The notes under the pieces were generated by a model, which worked only from the letters and a program-made list of their open reading frames with translations, searched no databases and was not told where the DNA came from. The position numbers and the translations under genes were made by a program. Source: Sarcocystis neurona (lineage: Eukaryota; Apicomplexa; Conoidasida; Eucoccidiorida; Sarcocystidae). From it: a stretch of DNA of 64,000 nt. The DNA lies in contig KL647291.1 of assembly GCA_000727475.1 (NCBI GenBank), positions 986,891-1,050,890 of the forward strand. Direction: 5' to 3'. Below are positions 50,413-62,300 of this stretch, piece by piece (the stretch's first letter is position 1; every line of letters starts with the position of its first letter).

Positions 50413-53278
50413 TTTAGGAGCAAAAGCAGTGAAGCATTACAATTAAGACATCAGGCGCGCCGAAAAGATCCACGAGCTGGCTGTACTGAATGGGCACGGT
50501 TTGGTATCGAAACTAGGAACACGAAGAAGACGCAGAATTTGAGGAGAAAAGTGATGTAGAAGGTGAACTAGTCGAATGGACCTCAAACGGGAGAGGCTGA
50601 TAAAACTGGAGGAAACAGGGAGAGAAGAACAACAGACGCAAACAAGCTACCTGAAGGAGACGGACAGTTTGTCGTTCTAGGTTAGATCCTCTGATCTACG
50701 GCAACTACGCTGAGAGTGAGAGGTCGGCAGCTGGGCAGTGCTATTTCTAGGTGAGAACCAGACGATTGGCTGACACCTCGGTTTCAACCTATGTGCTCCA
50801 CGCGTAGACATCTCCACGCATCGATGCGAGTGTGCTGCAGGGCACGTGCGAAGGTCTTCCGATGACAGTTACATGAAGCCACACGTTACCCAGACGCCTG
50901 TATATTTCGCTTCTGAAATTGTTGTGTGTCTTCGTACAAATCGAGCCGCCTACTCTATAGTCAAACATATCTACACGAGTGAACTTCCGAAATGTGTTAG
51001 CCGACGGGCGTAAAACCCAAATAGACCGGTGTGGTTCCTCCACTACGATGAAAAAAGATTACTCCGCAAATCGATGCTCGAGACTGCATCGAACCTCATT
51101 AACGCGCAGAGCTGAGCTTCTTTTAGCCGTGTGGGGCGAAGTAGAAGTACAGGGCCCGCCACTCGTAGCGGTGGGCGACAACTTGAGCAGTTGTAATGTT
51201 TTTAGCAGATAAGGAAGTAGCTTGGACTAAGCAATCTATATTTGTGCGGGTGATAGTATGCTTCGGTAAAGAGTCTCCCACACGCCGTAGTACGTCAAAT
51301 ATTTTCACCAAGAATCCAAGAGCTGCTCGCACAGTCTTCAGTCAGAAGGCACACTGTGTGCAAAAAGGCGTTGTCGTGGGCGTCGACTTGCGCTGATGTG
51401 TCGCGGTAAATCTTTGTAATTTTTGTTGCTGTATAGGGCTTTGTTTTTTGTAAACACACACTTTCTTTTGTATATTTCAATCTCGCGGGCAGCTAGGAAC
51501 CCCGAAATCTTCACCGACTGCAAAGACTTCACTTGTTTACAGAGACCTACAGGCATGTATGAACGCAAGCGCACTTTCATGCGAATTAAGTCGCATGATA
51601 CTATCTAGACCTTAACCCACTCACTGAATGGTCTACAAGTGTATACGCAGGGATGTACGCACGCCACCTGCTGTTCGAAAGCTGAAGACGGGAGAAAAGA
51701 TGTATGCCGTACGAACTCGTGAGTCCGAGACAAAACGTAGAGGCTATTTCTTTCGATTTCTCTATGTGTGTACGTCTACGCTTGTCTATGCAAGTACTGG
51801 TGCACGGAGTTGCTGAAATGCGCCACAGGTGTCCAGGTCGACGTGTGGTCCTTGGAATCTCTATAGAAAATATCTAGTATGCTGTTGCTCGTAGATGAGG
51901 CAGGAAGGGTCTTCAGCAGTTTGACGGGTGATACGCACAATGGCGCACTCCTGTACACTATTCTGCTTCCTGAGACTTCTACATGAGTAGTGCACTACCT
52001 TTATTCAACAGTCACGCTTCTGGAGGCGCACGTGCTCCTGCTGCATTGAAAGATATGAGGAAATTCACACCGTTGCGTGCTCCAGTGCTTCTTGCAATAA
52101 CGTGCCTGGACATGGCGCGCACCGTGACTGTCCTCTTCCTCAGCTTTTGATCCTTCCTACTCTTGAATCTCAGGATGCCCTCCGAGCCTGTTCGTTATGT
52201 TTCTCATGTGCTTCGCGCTCGTACTCGTTCGACAATACATCCAGCGCTCGTAGCTTAGCTCATTTCTGACTAAAGAATCTCTGAATGTATGCTTCGAACG
52301 CACCGTCGATAGAAATCCAGTTCACTGGTGCTTCTTCCGGCGACGACGTTCCTGAGTGTGACTATAGGCAGTATAATAAGGAAGTAGGTTTTTGTACTGG
52401 TGTAGTGGCTGGTACCCCATATTTCTACACCCGATGCAACGGACTTGTCATTGTTTAACTTCACATTCACTCCAGTGTAGCGGGGAAGTTTCGACGAACT
52501 TGTGAGTAACAGAAACGCATCCCTCAGCAATAACGTCACCGGTTTCAAGGTTATGCACCTTGCACTACTGCCTTTGTTCTTTTGTGGGACTTACCAACGA
52601 CACTGTTAACAGCAGCGGTCTTGGGGCCATACCGACATACCTCTGTGTAACTACGGCATCCCTATGAGGCGCAACAGCGCATTTCGTGCTGAAAGTGGGA
52701 AGGCCTGTGGTATTACTATTTGTACTCGTCTGCTATACAGCAGCGTACGGTTACCAGTGGGTTCTCCAGAAGGGCTGTTGCTGGTGTCCAAAACAAGGAC
52801 GGATTAAAAGAGAAGGATTAGCATTTAGTGGTTGAATAACAAGAGTCAGACGACGTAAGCTGAGTCATGCACTTTCCCACCCGCCTTATCCTGCGTTCAG
52901 CCCACAAACGTACAGCGGTATAAAGCGCGCATACGAGTTTGACAGTCTTCGGACCGTGAAGAATCACGCAGCTGTTGGCCGCTCTCTGAAGCGGAAACCT
53001 TCTGCTCTGTGCAGCACCCTGAAATTCGAAACTTTCTATCTCCCGTAGTTGCGCTACATCCGCTATGCGTAGCCTCTATTCGTATAATCTGTTCCATTTC
53101 CTCACTCCAGGCCCCCCTTACGACCAGTTGTATAAATCTACACACTCCGCACATTCTACTGCGTAGAGTAAATGAGATAGCACTCACTGCTTGGCTTCTT
53201 GCATCATCACACGCGGCCCGAAAAAATGCGCCAACAGGAAGCAACTATGTCTCTTCATGTGTACAGGCGCAAACTCGC

Positions 53279-53319
<41 letters not shown>

Positions 53320-54472
53320 CACACCTGCTGTTTACAACGTGCTTCCTCACTGACTGCCGCTGGAGTGCCTGACGTTTTCTCGTACATATAAATACGTAGC
53401 ACTAATAACTACACACGTACGTATACTTACTCGTAATCTACGGCATTTATAGCATAAACCTGTGTTGAAAACACCTCTGACATTCGTCGCCGCAATTACC
53501 GAGGGGATGCAGCCAGGCAGCGGAGCGGCCAAGTAAAGGACTGACTGTCGACGCGTGGAGGTGAGCACACGCGGACCACTGGTCGGAATGAAGAGACATC
53601 CCCGCACTGTCTAACACCGACATATGGACCTTTGTGCCAAACACTTATGAAACACAACAGCAACTGAGTAGAAAGCTTCAGTATTCACTTGTTCACTAGA
53701 TAAATGTTGCTTTTTTGCTAGCAGCTATTTTGCCAGTAAACTCTTGAGTGGTAGAATCCAGCCAGGGCCACTCCGCCATCATGGACACGCACTGCTCTTT
53801 GGGAAGATGCTGTAATTGTCGTGTACACCCTTGCAGTGCAGCCGGTCATCTGGTGTTGGAGACGTGACACGAAGAGAGAGAAGTGCATCGCACAAAAGCC
53901 TGATATAGTGCTCGTGGAGTACTCGTGCGTCCTTGATGCTGATGCCGACTTTTATTTGCGTTTGTGTTGCATTAGTATGACCCGTCTTCAGAAGACAGTT
54001 TGAGTCTGCCTCAAGAGCGATGAACGTTTACTCTGTCGCAGTTGCAGTGCGGCGGAGGTCAACTCAGTGTGTAAGAGGTCGTGTGTCTTCACCGGCAACG
54101 GCACGTGGGCATGACGTCACGGGGACGAGGAGGTATATAGTTATGCAAGGATGTGAAACTTCAAGGCGCCACAAGTGTCGCTGCCACACAGGAGGCTTAG
54201 AGTGGTGCAACGATGTACAACTTCATGGAGTGACAATTTAAGAGTGGCTGTGACACCGCTCTTTCACAGGCATTGCGAAACGACGAGGGTGGTGGTCGTA
54301 CCAGGACACATCAACCAGTTTTCGCACACCCTCGGTCAGTGCTTCGGAGCAGCGTAAAAAACATGTGGCTTTTCCGTATTACGCCAGCTCTCCTTTGCCG
54401 TAGATGAATAAATTCTTGTAGCCGTGTTAGTCAGGATCATATGAGATGATTCAAGACTCATTAATTTGTAGT
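50413..54472. other. Region without a confident gene; weak minus-strand exon candidates
   Basis: Minus-strand frames at 51332-51123 (LGFLVKIFDVLRR) and 52548-52270 (KTYFLIILPIVTLRN) look partly protein-like. At 52630-52595 a short frame, MAPRPLLLTVSL, is followed by a perfect GTAAGT donor, which suits a signal-peptide exon. I could not connect these into a consistent model. A (TA)n tract lies at 53281-53312. Nothing recognisable is seen on the plus strand. Confidence 0.35.
53281..53312. repeat. (TA)n microsatellite
   Basis: An uninterrupted run of about 15 TA units. Confidence 0.9.
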
Positions 54473-54662
54473 TCATGCGCTGGTATAAAGAGCCTGATCA
54501 AGAAGGCTCTCCTCGAAAATATTGTCAACACATTTGTTCCACGTGTCGGTCTTCCTGCGTTGCTGTTCCCGCAGTGATTTATGCGTCGCACTGATTGACT
54601 GGAATTGCACTTCCAACTGTGACATTTCCTTCGTTGAGTCCAGGACACTTTTTCTTTTCCAT
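54473..54662 (-). CDS. Terminal exon of an unidentified coiled-coil-like protein
   Basis: The minus-strand frame is blocked by TGA only six bases upstream of the proposed acceptor (GAAACAG before 54662) and then runs 62 codons to TGA at 54475-54473. It encodes WKRKSVLDSTKEMSQLEVQF, then QSISATHKSLREQQRRKTD, then TWNKCVDNIFEESLLDQAL and YTSA. The charged, heptad-like composition resembles a coiled coil. The other two frames on this strand contain stops. No family was recognised, and the upstream exons are not identified. Confidence 0.45.
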
Positions 54663-57600
54663 CTGTTTCAACCGAGCAACGTGCTTGCCGCAGATACACT
54701 TTCCTTGTAAGGGTAAAACTAACTTCAACATGTAAGTCGCAGACTCTCCTCTTTGAACAATGCACTTCTCTGGGAAATTAGTGCTTCAATTCGAGGTTCG
54801 TGATGTTCTTTACATAGCGAGAAATTCAATCACTGTCACGTGAAGAGGCAAGCCCAGTAGGCGAGTACAGGTAAATGGAAGGCCCCACATCAGGATACTG
54901 TATTGAAGTACCCATACACAAGTCTTTATACCTGTGCATTTGCGCAGTGATATGAAATGCGTATTATTGTTGGCACAACGACGGGAAAGTAGCTGTCTTC
55001 AATATAAGAGGATACACTATCCATAGGAGCGCGGGGCCGTTTGTTCATGTAAACTTATCTGTGTTGATGGGTTGCTCTACATAATGAAGTTGGTGAGTAC
55101 ACACCGACATCAACGCATTATATCTACATACTTTCATACTTACATGTACCCGTTTTATGACGACGTAACCACGGGAGACGGGTGTGGGCTGCACACAACG
55201 GAAGAGTTTACGCTCACATGATGAAAACGAGTGCAAAAACGCAAAAACGTCAGCTTGTCCCATTGAGTGTTCACTCGAACCCGGAGACACACACAGCAGG
55301 GCGGTACGAAGTTCTGAAAAAAACACTTGGAAAACTAGAACTACGCAGGGAGAGGGAAGAAGAAAGCACGCCAAGGAATTCAATGTGGACACCATGCTAC
55401 GCACTGAATTATACAAGACGGCAGCCATACACACGTCTGCACTTTCGGCTTGAATACCGTGCATGGGTCACGAGACATGATGGTGACTTACGTCACCTCA
55501 TCCGATGTGGATGTCTGCTTAGTTTGCATTGCTAGTATCTATCTACTGACTTCATTCTCCTGCACAGTACTAGGAAAAAACTAGACTCAAGTAGGACGTA
55601 GAAGGCGCAGACACCGACATTCGCGGCACTGAAGTATCTCATCGCACGAGTGACCACTGCGAGGCAAGTCGCAGAACTCAGTGCTGTAATTCCTCCGCGC
55701 TTCGCCAAGAGGAGAGCAACACCAAGGCAATACCTTTTCCATACTCCAGCTGCAGGTAAACACAGGTGCAGACGGATGACGCGGACAATTCATGCATTTG
55801 CGTATAAATATATATGTACATACGTACGTGTCTGCAGCACATGTATGTACCTACCATGTGCATGTCGCGCGACGGAAATACCGTAGACCAGAAAGAAAAA
55901 TTTGTAGGTTTTTGGCTCCAGAACGCTCCCGCCATTTCGTCTTCTGGTTCCCAAGCGAATCGGCGCCGAGTTCGTGCCGACAAGGTAAAATACTAATTTC
56001 CGTACTGCCACTCACTTTTCAGGCGGGTCGCTTCATGGGACTCAAAAGACTCAGGCCACAACCAGGGACGTCGGAAAGCCAGCAAAGTCAGTCCGTGCTC
56101 AAAAATTCATTCAGGCTACGAGGGACTTGCAGTAGAAACTTCGTAGACTGCACCGTAGGATGTACTTGTTACAGTGTAGGCGTTCGCGAAAAACTGATAA
56201 AGCTGCGTGAATCGTGATGTGAGAGGAAAATAGAGTGCAGCTCAAGGTACTAGAGGTTGCCCTGCACAGCTCTGTACTGCACGATTATCGCTCTGTGAAC
56301 AGAATAGGCCCGCTAGCTTCGACTTCCTGGGTCTTTTCCCCGCTTGCGAATGTGTTTGAACCCTCTACCTCGTTTACACACCAGAAGGCCAATGTCGTTT
56401 CCGTTGTTATGAGGGGGCCTTGCAGTTTACCATTATCTGTGTCTTTCCACGCAGGCAGCTCTTCAGGTACCACGCGCGTGGTCTAAGGTAACAGGGATTC
56501 CAGTAGGTATCGTTTATGCTGAAATGACTGGGTGCAGTTTCTCGGGTGCATGTGGGCGTCTATCTGCCGTGCGTAGCAAAAACCTACTTTTTATGCATAT
56601 CCGTTCCTGGAGATCAGATACGAATGTACAAACATACACACACCTACTCCTGAGTACGCGTGTACACCTGTGGAGCCCCAGTTCTGCATTTGCGTGAAAG
56701 CAGAAGCCTCCACACTGTAGAAGTTAAGACTCAGGTGTCATTCTTCCTTACTTTCTAAAGACAGCAACATCTTCCTTTTCTGTTTACGTACGCTTGAGAG
56801 CAGATAAATGTCAGTGACTAGCGAGTCGCCCGTTGATGCGCGGAAAGCTCGAAAAACTTTGCTCTTGGAATTGAAACAGATTCATGTACACGCTATCGTC
56901 TACGTGAGAGGTGACCACGGCGTCAGGGGCGACACGCTCTTCCACAGGCACACGACGATGCTTTGAGTGCTTCCGTGTTGCGGAGCGGGCGCACAAACTC
57001 AGCAACGTTACGGAAACTGTATTTGCGCGTACACTGCATATGCACCACACCCTTCCAGCGTCTTCCTAGACAGATCCTAACAACAATGTTATGGAAGTGA
57101 TGTTTCTCCTCTAAGAGCTATCCTTGAACCCGGTGCGTCATTCCGTCATGCGAATGCCATACTAACAAACGGTAGGACACATTACTCGGGTGTACGCACA
57201 TCACATTGCTGTCTTCCCCTGACACCATCCTGTAGTACGTATGAAAAAACGAACATGAAGAACAACGCTTGGGTTCCACAGTTTGTCTCTCATTTGAGTC
57301 TACTGCCAAGACTGCGTACAAAAGTAATCTTCCTCAGTGTGGCCACGTGAAAACCTGTTTGATTGTTGTCTCGTCTGCGTCCAAATCGCATAGCTTGTTC
57401 CTTCAATTATGGTTACAAAGTGGCGTCCCAACGACGATCTGTAAGTGCTGTGCTCCGTGCATAACACCTCTTTCAGGGCATTCAGAGGAAGCATTTGGAC
57501 GGCACTCTAGGTGTGTGTTCTTCACGGTGTGGAACGAATACACACGCTGCAAGGTAAACGTGTGTACCCGATCCTTGGTGTGGTCGAGCTGGCGCGGAGA

Positions 57601-58352
57601 GTTACCTACATCCTCGCTGACACACACCGCTGCGTGGACTGGAGTTCGCGAAGTCCCAACCTAAACTTGCTGCCGGTCTTTCTCGCTCTTGATCAATCTG
57701 TACGATCATTAAGCTCAACGAGTCAAGCGTCGTTGGTTGCAGAACTGGCTTCCGCGTGAATGGAAATGTCCTGACTGCGCCCGGACTACGCGCCCTACGC
57801 GGCTACGCGAGCTGCCGTGTGCAAGCTTTATCGAGAGGTGGTGCACTCACATGCTACGCAAACAACCAAGATGCTGGTAGAGAGCAGTAGGCAAATGACT
57901 GTGAAGCTGCTGTGTAAATCGCTCAGTGTTCGTGTCACCTGCAGAGTTTTCTGAGAGCTACCACCGTGTCCGGCGCGGCTAGCTATTACGGCTGCCAGCT
58001 TGGTCGCATGCACACCTCCGAGGAGATGCGCAGCGCCAAAAAGGCAGAAGTTGAAAAATTACATGAAAGAGTAACCACGCAGTGTGGTTCTCATGGGCGT
58101 GAAGTATGTGTGTGAGCGCCTGTATACCTACGCCTTTCAGGTGTGTGATGACTCCCGTTGTAAACATCGGTCCTTCATGCGGTATGTCTTCGCGTCCTCC
58201 ATCCAGGCGGGAGACCCTACCCTCTATTTCGACTGCCGGGGGTCCTCTGTGGCTAGGCGACGTCGCTCTTTAGTGTCTGATCGAGCTCTCCTATGCTCTC
58301 TTCCACTGAGCGCCTTCACAATGTCTTAACTTGTAAGCGCGTGGCGGCGCGT
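54663..58352. other. Region with unlinked exon-like segments
   Basis: Candidates on the minus strand are near 57050-56811 (VEERVAPDAVVTSHVDDSVY), 57494-57300 and 55940-55880 (DEMAGAFWSQKPTNFSFWST before GTATTT). Some plus frames (55182-55535, 57269-57664) are open too. None has a recognisable domain, and I could not decide between strands for most of them. No repeats of note are present; this stretch is less microsatellite-rich than the left half of the window. Confidence 0.3.
56285..56473 (-). CDS. Exon-like segment, unidentified
   Basis: The minus frame reads EELPAWKDTDNGKLQGPL, then ITTETTLAFWCVNEVEGSN and onward to GPILFTER and a stop. The composition is typical of globular protein. Possible donors lie inside it (GTAAAC after AATG and after TGGTGT), so the true exon may be shorter. 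The plus strand is also open across this interval, so the strand is not certain. Confidence 0.3.
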   Translation of the reverse strand: MVPEELPAWKDTDNGKLQGPLITTETTLAFWCVNEVEGSNTFASGEKTQEVEASGPILFTER

Positions 58353-58595
58353 TTAAATGCCGCACACAGGGATGTGCAGGGCCCTGGGTGCACAAACTTC
58401 GCTACAAGGACAGCTACACATAAAGTGATGGTGAATCTTACTGCGTGACGGCAAGTTGGATTTGTCCGTCGCAGAAAAGCATGTCTTAGCGACGAAGACA
58501 GCAGGGAAGCCGTAATGTCGAATAGAGTCTCCCTGCCGAAGTGTATACTCAGCTATGGAACCCGTACAGTTTTCGGCGAGGGAGACAACTGTTTG
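58353..58595 (-). CDS. Exon-like segment behind a strong acceptor, unidentified
   Basis: A long pyrimidine run ends in CTTATTTCTCATCCTACAG, the best 3' splice signal in this part of the window. It is followed by an open frame with QTVVSLAENCTGSIAEYTL and RQGDSIRHYGFPAVFVAKT to a stop at 58353. A GTACGG donor 29 bases into the segment could make the exon much shorter. No family is recognised. Confidence 0.3.
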   Translation of the reverse strand, partial: QTVVSLAENCTGSIAEYTLRQGDSIRHYGFPAVFVAKTCFSATDKSNLPSRSKIHHHFMCSCPCSEVCAPRALHIPVCGI

Positions 58596-59331
58596 CTGTA
58601 GGATGAGAAATAAGTGAATATGGTACATGCTTTGTGTAAACTTTAGACGTCTGCGCGCTACGTGTGATTGTTTCACTTCAGGCATCGCACTGAGTGTGTC
58701 TGCGCCATCCTGTGGCTCGACACTGTGAACTGCACTTTTTTTCAACAATATAAAAGCCGAGTGCTTTTCGATGTAGCAGCCGCAGCAGCAGAAGTACATT
58801 TTACGCAGTCCGGGATGAGCACGAGTGCGCGACTGGTCACCACTACCACATGCTCGAATAGGAACACACATATTCTTCAATCAGTGCATATATTTGGGTT
58901 ACATGCACGTTCCGCCATATTATCCCCGTGCCGGAAACTCGTATGTACAGCAAAAAGACTTCGCATCTCCTAGTGCCTTTGTGCAGCTCTCACATTGCAT
59001 CTCCGCACAATTTTTTTCTCGTTTGTGCAGGTATCATTGAAATAAACTGCCTTCACCGCAAAGTTTGACCAGCACGTGTGTACGCGAAGGTAGCCGCCGT
59101 TGTGTCGGCAGAGATTTTTCACGAGTGAATCTTCGGTTCCGCCAGCGCTAGGAGACACGAGGTAGTAGCTGTTTCCTTTTCTTTTTCACCGCTTTCTGTG
59201 CATCGGTTTTGCTTCTGTTCCGGAGTTCGTGTGCTGCTGCGCACGGAGCACTGGATCACTTCGTGTGTCTCTGGTTGTCTATTGTTTCGCTTTTTCACCA
59301 AAGACAGGGGTCAAGGACAGCCTCGTGCGTG
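58596..59331. other. Probable divergent intergenic region
   Basis: This separates the minus-strand exon-like block from the plus-strand gene starting at 59332. The last 150 bases are T-rich and pyrimidine-rich (TTTCCTTTTCTTTTTCACC), like the leader of PGAM. No other gene is seen. Confidence 0.4.
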
Positions 59332-62300
59332 ATGAAAGAGAAGCAGGGAGGCGAGACGATGGAGACGCTATCTTCAAATTTGATGGAACTGCAGCGGCAG
59401 GTGTTGCTGTTGCAGCAGCAGCACCGCCAAATGCAACAGCAGCTTGAGCAGCAGCAACAGTTGCAGGAACAGTTCGAACAGCTACAGCAGCAGCAGGAGG
59501 AGCAGGAGGAGCAGCAACACATGAGCGTGATCATTAGGCGGTCACACAGGCGCACCCGCGTGCGGCAACCTGCTGCGGACGACGAAGAAGAGCTGGAGGA
59601 TGAGCAACAGCAAAGGGTCCCTTCGTGCTTCGAGCGGATGGCATTTCTACCATCCTCACCTTCTGCCTCCGCCTGCAGCCGACACGTGGCGGTGAGCCGA
59701 CCCACCTGCTTCTTCTGTTCTGAGTTACACGGCCGCACGCTGCTGTGTGAGACTCCGCATCTCTGCAGTCGCCCACCAGAGACTAAAAACACAAGAAGCA
59801 GAGAAAAGACACGCGTAGTCAGCTGCAGGGGTGGCCGCACTTTTTTGTGATATGTATATGTGTGTAGGTGTCTGTCTGTGTACATGTCTATCTACACATG
59901 TGTACGGTCGTGTGTGTGGTTCTACAAGAAATACGTAGCTCCACACCTACATATCTACCGGTATGTGCATATCTGATGCGCGTGTTTATACGCCGTCGAC
60001 TAATGCGTACAGTATGTATACGTGGGCTTCTGCATGGGTTCGCCTTGTATATAGCCTAACCACATGCCTGTGTGTGTGTCTCTGTATGCCGCTGCGGCTG
60101 CGCGCGTATCTCTGTGATTCTCTGAAGGACGGAGACGGGACAGAAGTTTGTCTACATGCACACAAGCACGTGTTTGGGAGTGTCTCTTCTCTGTCTCTAC
60201 ACATTCGTACATGTACGCATGTGTCCGTGTACATAAATTCATTCGTACGTCTACATAAGAGGCGTGTCTCATCGTTTGATGTAAGATGGTAGTTCACGTA
60301 CGTCAACGCCAGGCGTCTCCTTCGGCCTCTTCTTGCACCCTGTAGCGGTTTCGTAAAACTGAAGTGCCTGCCGCCGATATGCGTGTATCTCCTATACATC
60401 TAGAGAATTACTCTAATCTGTAGATATACATATATATATATATATGTGCACTTGTCTGCATGTGCTACACACGTCGGTGTTCCTAGTAAGTTTTATGTAT
60501 AAGTGTATATGTGTGTGCATTAGTGTGCGCGGCCTATAGATGTAAAGGTTACTCGTACGGCTGACCACTGCTGCACGGCTTTTCAGTTGTCCATCATCAG
60601 GTGGAAGTAAATTGCCAACGTCGCTATTATTCCTAGGGGCAGACCAAAGACATGCTGCTTCACGTGCTGTCGCTCTACTACTGCGTGTCACGGCGGGTTT
60701 GTCTGCTGCTAATCGCCCGCCTGCTGCTTTGCTGCCTGTCTGTTGCTGCCTCCGCATCCACACGTACTGCTGTTGCTGGTGCTTCTGCTGGTTTTCTACC
60801 GCTGTCGCTGCTGCTGTGCCGACGCTGCTCCTCGCCTGCTGCTCGTCGTGCTACCGCTGTGTGTCCCTACGCACTCCCTCCTGTTCTCTCTTTCTGCGCA
60901 TGCGTCTATGTCCTGCAGATTCTTCACCGCTCTCAGTCGACAGTGCTGCCCTCCTCCCAGCGATTCTCCTCTCCAGACGCAGCAGCAGCGGCACCGGCTC
61001 GTGCGGACTCTCCTCGTCCGCCTTCTCCTCTTGGTCCTCCTTATTCGACAGCAGCAGCAGCAGGAGCAAATCTGACGAGCGGGGCACGCTCCCGGCTCGC
61101 AGCAGGACGCGCAGCATATGGCGGGGCTGCAGGGGAAGCAGCAGCAGCAGCGCTAGGAGACCGAGCAGCGCTAGCAGAAGCAGCAGCGCTGGTAGACGCA
61201 GGAGCAGTGAATGGCGGAAGAGGACGCTCACGAGAAGATGAAGCAACAGCAGCAGCATCACGTGCGTTTCGTGTTACTGCTGCTGCTGCTCCTCGCCCTC
61301 TGTCTGCATTTTCTTCTGCGTCTCCGTCTCCCTCTACCCCACGTGCACTCGTGAGCAGTCCTTCGGGAAGATGTAACTTGTGCAATTTAATTTCCCCAGC
61401 AGCAACTGCCGCACCTCGTGGCCTCCACGACATTTTCGCCTACGTCGAACAGCGCCTGCGGCCTCTGTTCCCGTCCTCTTCCTTGCCGCGCCGTGCTGGC
61501 GCTGCGCGCAGCGGCAGCAGCAGCTTTACAAGCAGCAGCAGCAGTTTCATCAGCAGCAGCAGCTTTACCAGCGGGAGCTTCGCTGGCAGCAGCAGCAGCT
61601 CTGCTGCAGACGTTCGTGTGCTTCCAGCTGGAGCGGCCCCTGCTAAGCGAGGATCTTCGTCTTTCGACGCTCTGCTTGAAAGCACCTATAGAGAGGACGA
61701 TGAGAAGCAGCGAGACCCGCAGCTGGAGCAGCAGCAGGATGCAGCAAACATGCGACAGCGGCATCAACAACAGCAGCAACAGTCGAAAGGGTGCAGCGGG
61801 GGCATGGCTGCAGCAACGGCGGCAGAGGACGGGAAGGAGAAGCTGAAAAGCAGCTCAAGCTTAGCTGACAAGGGGCTATTCTCAAGCAGCAGCGTCTTGC
61901 TGCTGCTTCGCTCCTGCGTGCGCAGGAAAGATGAGGAGGCTCTGTCTGGCGCATGCACGTGTGTCTCTCCGTCGTTGTCGTCTTTCGTCGGGCAGCAAAG
62001 ACAGCAAAGTAGCAGTAACAGGACTGGACGAACGGCTGCAGCAAGAAGAGCAGCCGCAGCAGCGGCGGAGGAGCAACAGCTGCTGCAGGACTACCTCATC
62101 TCCATAGTATCGAAGCACTGGCTCCTGCGTATTGCAGCTGACCGCTTGCTCCCCTCCGCGTCGCTCGAGCGCAGCAGAAACTACGCCGCTGCTGTTTCTA
62201 CTGCGTGTGCTGCTGCGTCCGCCTGTGGCAGTTCTGTTGCTGGTTCGCCTGCTGGTGCTGAGAACGGGGAAACTCCAGCAGCAACAGCGCGCGCCGTCCA

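Noticed and set aside
60612..61261. Alternative frames through the CAG-rich exon of the right-end gene, giving Ser-, Leu- or Gln-rich proteins
   Set aside because: Only one frame stays open for the whole 1.5 kb and joins in phase to exons on both sides.
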